Assembly: GCA_027587225.1 (NCBI GenBank)
Contig: JAPDDQ010000027.1
Coordinates: 39,005-103,004 of the forward strand
DNA from: Solirubrobacter taibaiensis
GTDB lineage: Bacteria > Actinomycetota > Thermoleophilia > Solirubrobacterales > Solirubrobacteraceae
Length of the DNA stretch: 64,000 bases
Direction of reading: 5' to 3'
Shown here piece after piece: positions 55,041 through 63,390 of the stretch (within the stretch, counting starts at the first letter, position 1; each line of letters starts with the position of its first letter). The notes under the pieces are model-generated. The model did no database searches and had not been told where the DNA came from. It saw nothing but the letters and a program-made list of their open reading frames with translations. The translations under genes were made by a program, and so were the position numbers.

Positions 55041-56080
55041 GCCTTCACCTTCCGGATCCACTGGTCGATGGCGACGGCGACGATGATCAGGATGCCGACC
55101 GCGAAGTCCTGCCACAGCACGTCGACGCCGGTCAGCGTGAGCCCGTTGCGCAGCACGCCGACGATCAGCGCGCCGAACAGCGTTCCGACCACGCGTCCGC
55201 GCCCGCCGAAGAGCGAGGTGCCGCCGATCACCACGGCGGTGATCGAGTCCAGGTTGGCCGAGATGCCGGCCTGCGGGGAGGCCGAGGCGATGCGGCCGAT
55301 CAGCATCCAGCCCGCCACGGCGCAGATCAGGCCCGCGACGACGTAGACGCTGAGCAGCACGCGGTCCTTGCGCACACCCGCCAGGCGGGCGGCCTCGGCG
55401 TCGTCGCCGACCGCGTACACGTGCTTGCCCCAGGCCGTGTTCTTGAGCACCCAGGCGAACACCGCGAACAGCACCAGCATCAGGATCGACCCGTAGGTGA
55501 TGCGGGTGTCGCCGAAGTCGATCGTGTTGCCCGTCCACAGCAGCAGGCTCGACATGTCCGTGCCGCGGACGGTCTCGCTCTGGGAGAACCAGAGGTTGAT
55601 CGCGAAGAACACGTTCAGCGTGCCGAGCGTGACGATGAACGGCGGGAGTTTCAGTCGCGTCACCAGCGCGCCGTTCACGAACCCGCAGGCCGTGCCGACG
55701 GTGAAGCCGAGCAGCAGCGCGAGCAGGCCGGGCACCCCGGAGTCGGCCGACAGCTTGGCCATCACGATCGAGGACAGGACCATGATCGCGCCGACCGAGA
55801 GGTCGATGCCGGCGGTGAGGATGATCAGCGTCTGGGCGATGCCCAGCGTGCCCACGACCATCACCTGCTGGACGATCAGCGACAGGTTCGCGGGCGCGAG
55901 GAAGCGGTCCGCGGTGATCGAGAAGTACACGACCGCGAGCAGGAGCACGAACAGCGGGCCCAGCGTCGCGTTGCGGTGCAGGAGGTCGTGGATGCGGGTG
56001 GAGAGCGTCTCGTCGCGCGGGGCGCCGACGACGCCCGCGGTGCCGGCGCCCTTGGACGCCGGCTGCAGTTGCGTGGACAC
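55037..56080 (-). CDS. frcC: Sugar ABC transporter permease, FrcC/RbsC-like
   Basis: 347 residues with about ten helices and the BPD_transp_2 pattern (GTLGIAQTLIILTAGIDLSV, TIDFGDTRITYGSILML, ISANLDSITAVVIGGTSLFGG). A long N-terminal cytoplasmic part precedes the first helix. It starts 3 bases after the binding-protein gene and overlaps the ATPase gene. It forms the channel of the importer, probably as a homodimer. Confidence 0.92.
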   Translation of the reverse strand: MSTQLQPASKGAGTAGVVGAPRDETLSTRIHDLLHRNATLGPLFVLLLAVVYFSITADRFLAPANLSLIVQQVMVVGTLGIAQTLIILTAGIDLSVGAIMVLSSIVMAKLSADSGVPGLLALLLGFTVGTACGFVNGALVTRLKLPPFIVTLGTLNVFFAINLWFSQSETVRGTDMSSLLLWTGNTIDFGDTRITYGSILMLVLFAVFAWVLKNTAWGKHVYAVGDDAEAARLAGVRKDRVLLSVYVVAGLICAVAGWMLIGRIASASPQAGISANLDSITAVVIGGTSLFGGRGRVVGTLFGALIVGVLRNGLTLTGVDVLWQDFAVGILIIVAVAIDQWIRKVKA

Positions 56081-56083
56081 GTC

Positions 56084-57166
56084 CTAGCCCCAGCAGTTCT
56101 CGAGGCCGAACGCGGTGTCCTTGGACTCGACGCCGTCGACCGGCTTGTCGGTGACGAGCGTCACGCCGGTGTCGATGAAGCTCTGGCCGGAGGGCGCCTC
56201 GGGCTTGGTGCCGTCCTTGGCGAAGTCGACGACGGCCTGCACGCCCATCTCGGCCATCTTCAGCGGGTACTGCTGGGAGGTCGCGCCGATCACGCCGGAC
56301 TTGACGTTCTCCACGCCCGGGCAGCCGCCGTCGACGGACACGATCGTGACGTCCTTCTCCTTGCCGGCGGCCTTGAGCCCTTCGTACGCGCCCGCGGCCG
56401 CGGGCTCGTTGATGGTGTAGACGAGGTTGATCGACGGGTCCTTCTGGAGCAGGTTCTCCATCGCCGTGCGGCCGCCCTCCTCGCCGCCGTCGGTCACGTC
56501 GTGGCCGACGATCCGCGGGTCGGCCTCGTCACCGATCTTGGTCTTGTCCTTGACGTCGACGCCGAAGCCCTCGAGGAAGCCCTGGTCGCGCTGGACGTCG
56601 ACGGACACGCCGTCGGGGTTGAGGTCGAGCATCGCGATCTTCGCCTCTTTGCCGGCGGCGTCGAACGTGCCCTTGGCCCACTTGCCGATCGCGAGCCCGG
56701 CCGCGTAGTTGTCGGTCGCGTAGGTGATGTCGGCCGCGTCGGCGGGCTCGGTCTGCGTGTCGAGCGCGATCACGAGCAGGCCGGCCTGGCGGGCCTTGTC
56801 GAGCGAGGGGACGATCGCCTTCGAGTCGCTCGGCGTGATCATCAGGCCCTTCGCGCCGGCCGAGATGAGGCTCTCGACGGCCGCGACCTGGGACTCGTTG
56901 TCGCCGTCCTTCTTGCCCGCGAAGGACTGCACCTCGGCGCCGAGCGTCTCACCGGAGCTCGTGGCGCCCTCCTTCATCTTCACGAAGAACGGGTTGGTCT
57001 CCGTCTTGGTGATGAGGCCGACCTTGACGGGGTCGCCACCTCCGCTGCTCCCGCTCGAAGCACCGCCGCTGCTGCTCTCGTCGCCGCCGCATGCGGCCAC
57101 GCCGACCGCCAACGCCATCGCCGAACCGGCCAGCGCGAGTCCGCGCCGGGTTGCGAATGAAGTCAT
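56084..57166 (-). CDS. frcB: Sugar-binding lipoprotein of an ABC importer, FrcB-like
   Basis: 360 residues. Lipoprotein signal with lipobox GVAAC, a Ser/Gly-rich linker, then a type I periplasmic-binding fold of the ribose/fructose class (VGLITKTETNPFFVKMKEGA, ITPSDSKAIVPSLDKARQAG, VIALDTQTEP, NEPAAAGAYEGLKAAG, SVDGGCPGVENVKSG). It is first in the order binding protein, permease, ATPase. Divergent from a LacI regulator with three operator-like sites in between, so sugar-induced expression is likely. The sugar (fructose or a related pentose/hexose) is inferred. Confidence 0.92.
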   Translation of the reverse strand: MTSFATRRGLALAGSAMALAVGVAACGGDESSSGGASSGSSGGGDPVKVGLITKTETNPFFVKMKEGATSSGETLGAEVQSFAGKKDGDNESQVAAVESLISAGAKGLMITPSDSKAIVPSLDKARQAGLLVIALDTQTEPADAADITYATDNYAAGLAIGKWAKGTFDAAGKEAKIAMLDLNPDGVSVDVQRDQGFLEGFGVDVKDKTKIGDEADPRIVGHDVTDGGEEGGRTAMENLLQKDPSINLVYTINEPAAAGAYEGLKAAGKEKDVTIVSVDGGCPGVENVKSGVIGATSQQYPLKMAEMGVQAVVDFAKDGTKPEAPSGQSFIDTGVTLVTDKPVDGVESKDTAFGLENCWG

Positions 57167-57214
57167 TGCCTTCTCCCCTTCTCCTCCGCCTCAGGGACCA
57201 GACCTGCCCTGAGA

Positions 57215-57335
57215 CAACGTTTTCAGGACGGAGTTCTACGCCCTTGGTGGAGAGTTGTCAAGCAAGTTGTGAAAACGTTTCCTGTGCTTGCTTTCCCGCG
57301 GTGGTGCTGTAACTTGCGGTTCGTGGAAACGTTTA
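57215..57335. promoter_or_regulatory. Three LacI-type operator sites between frcB and lacI
   Basis: CAACGTTTTC (centre 57218/57219), GAAAACGTTTC (centre 57276/57277) and GAAACGTTTA (centre 57330/57331) all share AACGTT, the core of many LacI-family operators. The centres are 58 and 54 bp apart. The third lies in codons 2-5 of the lacI gene if GTG 57323 is its start, suggesting autorepression and looping. Confidence 0.55.
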
Positions 57336-58324
57336 CTCCGCGTCCGACGATGAAGGAAGTGGCGCGGATGGCCGGCGTGAGCCTGGCCACCGTCTCCCGG
57401 GTGATCAACGGCACGGCGGACGTGCGGCCGGACCTGGCCGAACGTGTGCAGGAGGCGGTGAAGCTGCTCGGGTACCGGCGCGACCTGACCGCCAGCACGC
57501 TGCGGCGGGCGGACCGGCAGTCGGCGAGCATCGGCCTGATCATCGAGGACGTCTCGAACCCGTTCTTCTCCGCCGTGCACCGTGGGGTGGAGGACGTGGC
57601 GCGGCCGCGCGGCGTGCTCACGTTCGTGGGTTCGAGCGACGAGCGGCCCGAGCGTGAACGCGAACTGGCCGAGGCCTTCTCCGCCCGCGGCGTGGACGGG
57701 CTCGTGATCGTGCCTTGTGCCCGCGACCAGAGCTACCTGCTGCGCGATCGCCAGGCGGGGACGGGGATCGTCTTCGTCGACCGCCCGCCGCGCTTCATGG
57801 CGGGCGACGCGGTACTGAGCGACAACGCCGGCGGCTCCCGCGCGGCGGTCGAGCACCTGATCGCCCACGGTCACCGCCGGATCGCCTTCCTCGGCGATCG
57901 CCTGTCGGTGTTCACCGCGACCGAGCGCCTGCGCGGCTACCACGAGGCGCTGCGGGGCGAGCGGATCCCCGAGCTCGAGCGGACCGAGCTCGCCGACAGC
58001 GCGGCGGGGGAGCACGCGGTGCGGGAGCTGCTCGCACTGCCGGACCCGCCGACGGCGCTCTTCACCGGCCAGAACCTGATCACGATCGGCGCGATCCGGG
58101 CGCTGCGCGCGCTGGGCCGTCAACGCACGGTGGCGCTTGTCGGCTTCGACGACGTCGTCCTGGGGGACCTCGTCCAGCCGGGCGTGACCGTCGTCGCGCA
58201 GGATCCGTACGCGTTGGGCCGCCGCGCCGGGGAGCTGCTGTTCGCGCGCGACCCGGAACCGCGTTCGGTCGTACTACCCACTCGGCTCATCTTGCGCGGA
58301 TCGGGCGAGATCCCAGCCGTCTGA
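57323..58324 (+). CDS. LacI-family regulator, likely of the sugar importer
   Basis: 333 residues from the GTG at 57323, chosen by analogy to the neighbouring paralogue (GTG, then RPTMKDVASMAGVS); the alternative is the ATG at 57350. HTH TMKEVARMAGVSLATVSRVING and hinge helix LTASTLRRADR are followed by a sugar-binding core (IGLIIEDVSNPFFSAVHRG, GIVFVDRPPRF, RRIAFLGDRLSVF, LVGFDDVVLGD). It is divergent from the importer with three AACGTT sites between, so it is the probable local repressor. Confidence 0.9.
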   Translation: METFTPRPTMKEVARMAGVSLATVSRVINGTADVRPDLAERVQEAVKLLGYRRDLTASTLRRADRQSASIGLIIEDVSNPFFSAVHRGVEDVARPRGVLTFVGSSDERPERERELAEAFSARGVDGLVIVPCARDQSYLLRDRQAGTGIVFVDRPPRFMAGDAVLSDNAGGSRAAVEHLIAHGHRRIAFLGDRLSVFTATERLRGYHEALRGERIPELERTELADSAAGEHAVRELLALPDPPTALFTGQNLITIGAIRALRALGRQRTVALVGFDDVVLGDLVQPGVTVVAQDPYALGRRAGELLFARDPEPRSVVLPTRLILRGSGEIPAV

Positions 58325-58367
58325 GGGGCGCAGCGGGCCGGGTGGTCCGCTACGTTTCCGCCCCAAC

Positions 58368-59345
58368 GTGACCGGTGCGCGGCGCCCCACCATGAAGGAC
58401 GTCGCCTCCATGGCCGGCGTCAGCCTGAGCACCGTCTCGCGCGTGGTCAACGGCAGCCCGCCGGTGGACCCCGAGCTGGCCGCGAAGGTGGAGCGCGCGA
58501 TCGAGCTGCTCGGCTACCGCCACAACCACACGGCGGGCACGCTGCGGCGTGCGAGCGGGCTCTCGTCCACGATCGGCCTGATCTTCGACGACGTCGGGAA
58601 CCCGTTCTTCGCGGCCATCCATCGTGGGGTGGAGGAAGTCGCGCGCGAGCGGTCGGTGGTGACGTTCGCCGGCAGCTCGGACGCCGACCCCGAGCGTGAG
58701 CGCGAGCTGGTGGAGGGCGTGCTCGGGCGGCGCGTGGACGGGCTCATCCTCGTCCCGACCGCGCACGACCACTCGTACCTGAAGCGCGACGTGGCGGCGG
58801 GCATCGGGCTCGTGTTCGTGGACCGCCCGCCGGAGACGATCGACGCCGACCACGTGCTCACCGACAACCGCGGCGGCGCCCGCGCGGCGGTCGAGCACCT
58901 GCGCGCGCACGGGCACGAGCGGATCGCGTTCGTCGGGCCGGCGCCGAACGGGCTCTACACGGCGGCCGAACGGCTCGCGGGCTACCTGGACGCGGTGGCG
59001 GAGCCGCTCGTCGTGCACGACGACGTCGAACCGCTGCTCACCGGGCCGGACCGGCCGACCGCGCTGTTCACCGCCCAGAACCTGGTCACGATCGAGGTCC
59101 TGCGGACGCTGCACCGGCTCGGCCTGCAGGACACGGTCGCGCACGTCGGTTTCGACGACATCGTGCTCGCGGGATCGATCGAGCCCGCGCTGACCGTCGT
59201 CGCCCAGGACGCGCTCGGGCTCGGCCGCGCCGCGGCGGAGCTGCTGTTCTCGCGGCTCGACGGCTTCAACGGGCGGGCCCGCCAGGTGGTGCTGCCCACG
59301 CGCGTGATCGAGCGGGGCAGCGGCGAGCTTCAGGCCAGCTCGTAG
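58368..59345 (+). CDS. Second LacI-family regulator, tandem paralogue
   Basis: 325 residues from a GTG at 58368. HTH TMKDVASMAGVSLSTVSRVVNG; core IGLIFDDVGNPFFAAIHRG, GLVFVDRPPETID, RIAFVGPAPNGLYTAAERL, HVGFDDIVLAGSIEP. It is clearly a duplicate of the gene 43 bases upstream and in the same direction, with a diverged ligand-binding site, so it may respond to another sugar. The short gap contains TACGTTTCCG and CAACGT, possible half-operators. The 3' end overlaps the convergent monooxygenase gene by 16 bases. Confidence 0.9.
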   Translation: MTGARRPTMKDVASMAGVSLSTVSRVVNGSPPVDPELAAKVERAIELLGYRHNHTAGTLRRASGLSSTIGLIFDDVGNPFFAAIHRGVEEVARERSVVTFAGSSDADPERERELVEGVLGRRVDGLILVPTAHDHSYLKRDVAAGIGLVFVDRPPETIDADHVLTDNRGGARAAVEHLRAHGHERIAFVGPAPNGLYTAAERLAGYLDAVAEPLVVHDDVEPLLTGPDRPTALFTAQNLVTIEVLRTLHRLGLQDTVAHVGFDDIVLAGSIEPALTVVAQDALGLGRAAAELLFSRLDGFNGRARQVVLPTRVIERGSGELQASS

Positions 59346-60754
59346 GCCTCCGGGTCCACGGTGGCCGTGCGGCGCCGGTACTCGCTCCACGTCCACGGCC
59401 ACTGGCTCGGGTCGTTGCCCTGCTCGTCGACGTACCAGCTCGTGCAGCCGCTGTGCCACACCGTTCCCGCCAGCGCGGTGCGCAGCTCGGCGTCGAACGC
59501 GGCGGCCACCTCGGGCCGGACGACGATCGTCCGTGCACCGGCGCGGTCGCGCTCGGCCAGCGCCGCGATCACGTGGGTGATCTGCGCCTCGATCGTCGTC
59601 ACGACCGAGCCGGTGCCGCCGTTGGTGTTCGGGCCGTAGAGCAGGAACAGGTTCGGGAAGCCGGGCACGGTGATGCCGAGGTAGGCGCGCGGCACGCCCG
59701 CCCATTCCTGCGCGAGCGAACGGTCCTCGGTCGTGATCTCCATCGGGGCGACGAAGTCGTGGGCGCGGAATCCCGTCGCGAGCACGATCGCGTCGGTGGG
59801 ATGCTCGATGCCGTCGGCGGTGCGGATCGAGTGCGGGCCGATGCGCTCGATCCGCGCGTCGGTCAGATCCACGTTGGGCTTGGTCAGCGTCGGATACCAG
59901 CTGTCGGTGAGCATGATCCGCTTGCAGCCGACCTCGTCGGTCGGCGTGACCTTGCGTCGCAGCTCCGGGTCTTTGATGGCCTTCCGGATCTGCAGCTTGC
60001 CGACGGCGCGGGCGGCCCGCAGCGCAGGCCCGATCCGGCGCACCAGGGCGGGCGTCATCAGCTCGTGGAAGCCGAAGTTGATCGAGCGGTCGAGCCGCTG
60101 CACGGCCGGGAAGCGCGCGAACAGTCGCTGCACCCACTTCGGGTACGGGATGTCGCCCTTCGGGATCGTCCAGCCGGGGGAGCGCTGGAACACGGTGACG
60201 TGGCCGACCTGCGGCTGGATCGCGGGCACGACCTGGATCGCGCTGCAGCCGGTGCCGATCACGGCCACACGCTTGCCGTCGAGGTCGGTTTCGTGGTCCC
60301 AGCGCGCGGTGTGGAACGCGGGCCCCGCGAAGTCTTCGAGTCCGGGCAGCGGCGGGACGGCGGGCGTGCTGAGCTGCCCGCATGCGGTGAGCAGCACGTC
60401 CGCGGTGTGCTCGCCCGCGCTCGTCTGGAGCGTCCAGCGGCCGTCCTCGAACCGCGCGGAGGTGACCTCGGTGCCGCACCGCACGTCGAACGGCTTCGCG
60501 ACCGCCTCGATGTACGCCTGGATCTCCTCCTGCGGCGCGTACCGGCGCGACCAGCGCGGGTTGAGCGCGAACGAGAACTCGTACAGGTGCGACGGGATGT
60601 CACACGCCGCGCCGGGATACGTGTTGTGGTGCCAGACGCCTCCGAGCCGCTCCGCCTTCTCGAACACGACCACGTCGCGATATCCGGCTCGCGCCAGCAT
60701 CGCCACCGCGCCCACACCGGCGAATCCGCCACCGACGATCGCTATCGACGTCAT
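59330..60754 (-). CDS. Flavin-containing monooxygenase (Baeyer-Villiger type)
   Basis: 474 residues. FAD Rossmann motif IAIVGGGFAGVGA, substrate-side segments VWHHNTYPGAACDIPSHLY, the monooxygenase fingerprint region FAGPAFHTARWDHE, the NADP Rossmann motif VAVIGTGCSAIQV and the ATGFRAHDF motif near the C-terminus. It uses NADPH and O2 to insert oxygen into ketones or oxidise heteroatoms; the substrate is unknown. Confidence 0.9.
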   Translation of the reverse strand: MTSIAIVGGGFAGVGAVAMLARAGYRDVVVFEKAERLGGVWHHNTYPGAACDIPSHLYEFSFALNPRWSRRYAPQEEIQAYIEAVAKPFDVRCGTEVTSARFEDGRWTLQTSAGEHTADVLLTACGQLSTPAVPPLPGLEDFAGPAFHTARWDHETDLDGKRVAVIGTGCSAIQVVPAIQPQVGHVTVFQRSPGWTIPKGDIPYPKWVQRLFARFPAVQRLDRSINFGFHELMTPALVRRIGPALRAARAVGKLQIRKAIKDPELRRKVTPTDEVGCKRIMLTDSWYPTLTKPNVDLTDARIERIGPHSIRTADGIEHPTDAIVLATGFRAHDFVAPMEITTEDRSLAQEWAGVPRAYLGITVPGFPNLFLLYGPNTNGGTGSVVTTIEAQITHVIAALAERDRAGARTIVVRPEVAAAFDAELRTALAGTVWHSGCTSWYVDEQGNDPSQWPWTWSEYRRRTATVDPEAYELA

Positions 60755-60766
60755 GTCGGTAGTGAA

Positions 60767-62098
60767 CTAGGTTCGCGTCTTGTCCGCGTACATCCGCGCG
60801 TCGGCGAGGCGGAGCGCCTGGGCGGGATCGGTGGCCTCGGCGCCGAGCAGGACGGAGCCGCTGGAGGCGGTCACGCCTTCGCCGACGAGGGCGGCGCGAG
60901 CACGTTGGAGGGCGGCGTCGGCATCGGCGGTCAGCAGCACGCAGAACTCGTCACCACCGAGGCGGTAGGCGCTGCCCGCGCCGTCGACGGCGTCGCGCAG
61001 GCGCGCGCCGAAGTCGGCCAGGAGCGCGTCGCCGGCGGCGTGGCCCTGGCTGTCGTTGAGCGCCTTGAAGCCGTTGAGGTCGAACAGCGCGAGGTGGGTG
61101 GCGGTGCCGTGCTCGAACGCGTCGCCGAGGTCGCGGAAAAGCCGGCGGCGGTTGCCGACGTTGGTCAGCTCGTCCGTCAGCGCGAGCCGCTCGGCCTCGG
61201 CCAGGCGGGCTCCGGCGCGCGCGACCTGCACCGTGCGGCTGACACCGAGGGCGACGGCCGCGACCGCGATCCAGAACGCGTCTTCGGGGAGCCGGTCGTA
61301 GCGGTCGATCACCAGCAGGCCGAGCGCGAGGACCGAGCTCACCACGGGGATGATCGGCACACGCGGGAGCGGCGCTTCACGGTGGGCGCTGCGTGGACGA
61401 GCCAGCGCCATGCAGATCAGGCCGACGACCCAGCCGTTGTCGACCCAGTTCGCGTAGTCGTGGATCGACCCCGCCATCCGGAACGCGAACAACAGGTCGG
61501 TGCCGGCCAGGAGCGCCGCGCCGAGCATCAGTCGTCGCCACTGGGGTGCCTGCGGCTGGCGGACGATCACCAGCGCGGCGCCGATCGCGGCGATCAGCAG
61601 CACATCGCCGAGCACGAACCCGCCGGCGACGAGCGTGCCGAGCGGGCTCAGCATGCCGGGCGTCAGCCCCGGCACCAGGTATGCGGCGCCGAGCGCCACG
61701 ACCGCCAAGCAGCCCACGAGGCCGTCGCGCCAGTGCCCCGAGCCCCAGCGCGGGACCATGAACATCGCCGCCAGCATGAACGCCGGATAGGACGCGAGCC
61801 ACAGCCACTCGGCGAGACTCGGGTAGGTCGGGTAGCCGCCTTGGGCGAGCTGGATGGTGGCGGTGACCGAGCCGGCCGCCCACAGCGTGATGCCGGCGGC
61901 GATCGCGATCTGGGCGGGCCCGCGGTCGCGCGCCGCGCCACACACGGCGACGGCGGTGGCGATCAGCGCGGCACCCGACAGACCTGCCTGGTGCAGAGCG
62001 GACTCACCGGTGACGGCGATCAGGACATAGAGCGGCGCGGTGGCAGCGAAGAGCAACACCAGCAGGCGTCGCGAAGGGGGCGGGACGGAACGCTCCAC
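60767..62098 (-). CDS. Membrane diguanylate cyclase
   Basis: 443 residues. Nine or so helices in residues 12-290 form a membrane sensor similar in size to MASE-type domains. A C-terminal GGDEF domain follows (LTDELTNVGNRRRLF, then RLGGDEFCVLL with GGDEF at 382-386). No RxxD inhibitory site is seen at the usual position before GGDEF. No EAL domain. It is expected to make c-di-GMP in response to a membrane or environmental signal. Its stop is 12 bases upstream of the monooxygenase ATG on the same strand. Confidence 0.9.
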   Translation of the reverse strand: MERSVPPPSRRLLVLLFAATAPLYVLIAVTGESALHQAGLSGAALIATAVAVCGAARDRGPAQIAIAAGITLWAAGSVTATIQLAQGGYPTYPSLAEWLWLASYPAFMLAAMFMVPRWGSGHWRDGLVGCLAVVALGAAYLVPGLTPGMLSPLGTLVAGGFVLGDVLLIAAIGAALVIVRQPQAPQWRRLMLGAALLAGTDLLFAFRMAGSIHDYANWVDNGWVVGLICMALARPRSAHREAPLPRVPIIPVVSSVLALGLLVIDRYDRLPEDAFWIAVAAVALGVSRTVQVARAGARLAEAERLALTDELTNVGNRRRLFRDLGDAFEHGTATHLALFDLNGFKALNDSQGHAAGDALLADFGARLRDAVDGAGSAYRLGGDEFCVLLTADADAALQRARAALVGEGVTASSGSVLLGAEATDPAQALRLADARMYADKTRT

Positions 62099-62137
62099 GC
62101 CCCCGTGGTCGGCTGAGGCCGACGAGACTTGAGCGCG

Positions 62138-62527
62138 CTACTTGACCAGGCGGGCAGACGGGCGCCAGACGCGCATGATGTCGCGCATCGAGATGATCCC
62201 GACGAGATTGCCACCGTCGACCACGACGAGGTGCCGGAACCCGCCCTTGGCCATCGTGTCGGCCGCTTCTTCGAGGTCCCAGTCGCAGTCGGCGAAGGCC
62301 GCATTGGAGGTGAGGTGCCCGGACACGTGCTCCACGTCCGGATCCTCGCCCTTGCCGAGTGAACGTACGAGGTCGCGCTCCGTGATGATCCCCGGCCCGG
62401 GTTGCTCGGGGTCCAAGACCACGACCGCACCCACGTTGTGGTCGGCCATGAACTTGGCGGCATCTCGCAGATTGCGCTCAGGGGTGAACGTGAGAACGTC
62501 CCCCGTCATTGCGTCTCGGACCTTCAC
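62138..62527 (-). CDS. Tandem CBS-domain protein
   Basis: 129 residues from the GTG at 62527, preceded by GGAGAGGAG; the frame extends upstream without a better start. Two CBS domains fill the protein (KVRDAMTGDVLTFTPERNLR, GAVVVLDPEQPGPGIITERDL; then GGFRHLVVVDGGNLVGIISMRDI). Such pairs bind adenine nucleotides and act as energy or NAD sensors. No partner domain is present. It lies 39 bases upstream of the diguanylate cyclase gene on the same strand. Confidence 0.88.
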   Translation of the reverse strand: MKVRDAMTGDVLTFTPERNLRDAAKFMADHNVGAVVVLDPEQPGPGIITERDLVRSLGKGEDPDVEHVSGHLTSNAAFADCDWDLEEAADTMAKGGFRHLVVVDGGNLVGIISMRDIMRVWRPSARLVK

Positions 62528-62606
62528 GACGGCTCCTCTCCAGGCCTTGCTGTGCCTGAAAACCATACTGTGTCAATTGCCACGATGTCATCCGAGGAGG
62601 AAGCCA

Positions 62607-62927
62607 GTGCAGTTTTTCGTCCGGTTCGAAGTCACGCAGCCCGCGAACGTCAGCAACGCTGACCTCGTGGCGATCTGGCAACGCGAGGCCGAGGCCGCCC
62701 TGGGCGCCATGGAGGCCGGCGCCGTCACGCACCTGTGGAAGGTCGCGGGCCAGCGCGTCGTGCTCGCGGTCGTCGAGTTGCCTTCCGCCGAGGACTTGGA
62801 CCGCGCGCTCGGTGGCCTGCCGATCATGCGGGAGCTCGGCCCCGGCATGAAGACCGAGGCGCTGCCGATCTACGAGTACACGACGTTCGCCGCCGACCTC
62901 AACGAGGGCGTCCACGGCGGCGCCTAA
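62607..62927 (+). CDS. Muconolactone-isomerase-like small protein
   Basis: 106 residues from a GTG with GAGGAGG six bases upstream. The ferredoxin-like fold and pattern (QFFVRFEVTQPANVSNADLV, WQREAEAALGAMEAG, LWKVAGQRVVLAVVELPSAE, LGGLPIMRELG) match muconolactone delta-isomerase relatives. No catechol-pathway genes are nearby, so a true isomerase role is doubtful. The 3' end overlaps the convergent haemoglobin gene by 4 bases. Confidence 0.75.
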   Translation: MQFFVRFEVTQPANVSNADLVAIWQREAEAALGAMEAGAVTHLWKVAGQRVVLAVVELPSAEDLDRALGGLPIMRELGPGMKTEALPIYEYTTFAADLNEGVHGGA

Positions 62928-63379
62928 GGCAGCGGACCGTCCCAGCCCCAGCGCGGCATCGCCGCGCTCGGGGCGACGCCGGCGGCGCCGTCCGGGTGCG
63001 ATAGGGCGACGGTTTCGACGGCCCAGTGCATGTAGGCGTTCATGGCGGCGCGGAACTCGGGGTCGGCGGGGAGCTCGGCGTCGTCCATGGCGGCGGCGAA
63101 GCAGCGCTCGAAGCGCTCGCCGAGGTCGCTCATGTCGCCGTTGCCGGCGTGCATCCGCAGCACGCTGGGCTGGTCGCTGCACTGCTCGGAGAACCGTGGC
63201 GGACCGCCGAGCACCTCGGCCCAGTAGAACCCGAGCCGCTCGATGTGCATGGGGTGGCCGTCACGCTTGCTGAACGGGTGGTTGAGCTCGGGGTCGGCGA
63301 GGCAGCGGGCGTGGTGTGCCGTCGCCAGCCGTTGGAAGGCGGGTTCACCGCCGGCGAACTCGAACAGGGACGGGCGCAT
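62924..63379 (-). CDS. Truncated haemoglobin, group II-like
   Basis: 151 residues. The two-over-two globin pattern is visible (FEFAGGEPAFQRLATAHHARCLADPELNHPFS, then FYWAEVLGGPPRFSE). His in VLRMHAGNGDM is the likely proximal haem ligand, and Trp in NAYMHWAVETVA is at the G8-like position typical of group II. Such proteins handle O2, NO or peroxide. It is encoded next to the end of an ABC ATPase gene on the same strand. Confidence 0.87.
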   Translation of the reverse strand: MRPSLFEFAGGEPAFQRLATAHHARCLADPELNHPFSKRDGHPMHIERLGFYWAEVLGGPPRFSEQCSDQPSVLRMHAGNGDMSDLGERFERCFAAAMDDAELPADPEFRAAMNAYMHWAVETVALSHPDGAAGVAPSAAMPRWGWDGPLP

Positions 63380-63390
63380 GAACGCGAACG

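Noticed and set aside
59453..62116. 887-aa open frame on the plus strand
   Set aside because: Antisense shadow of the monooxygenase and diguanylate cyclase genes, both with intact catalytic motifs.
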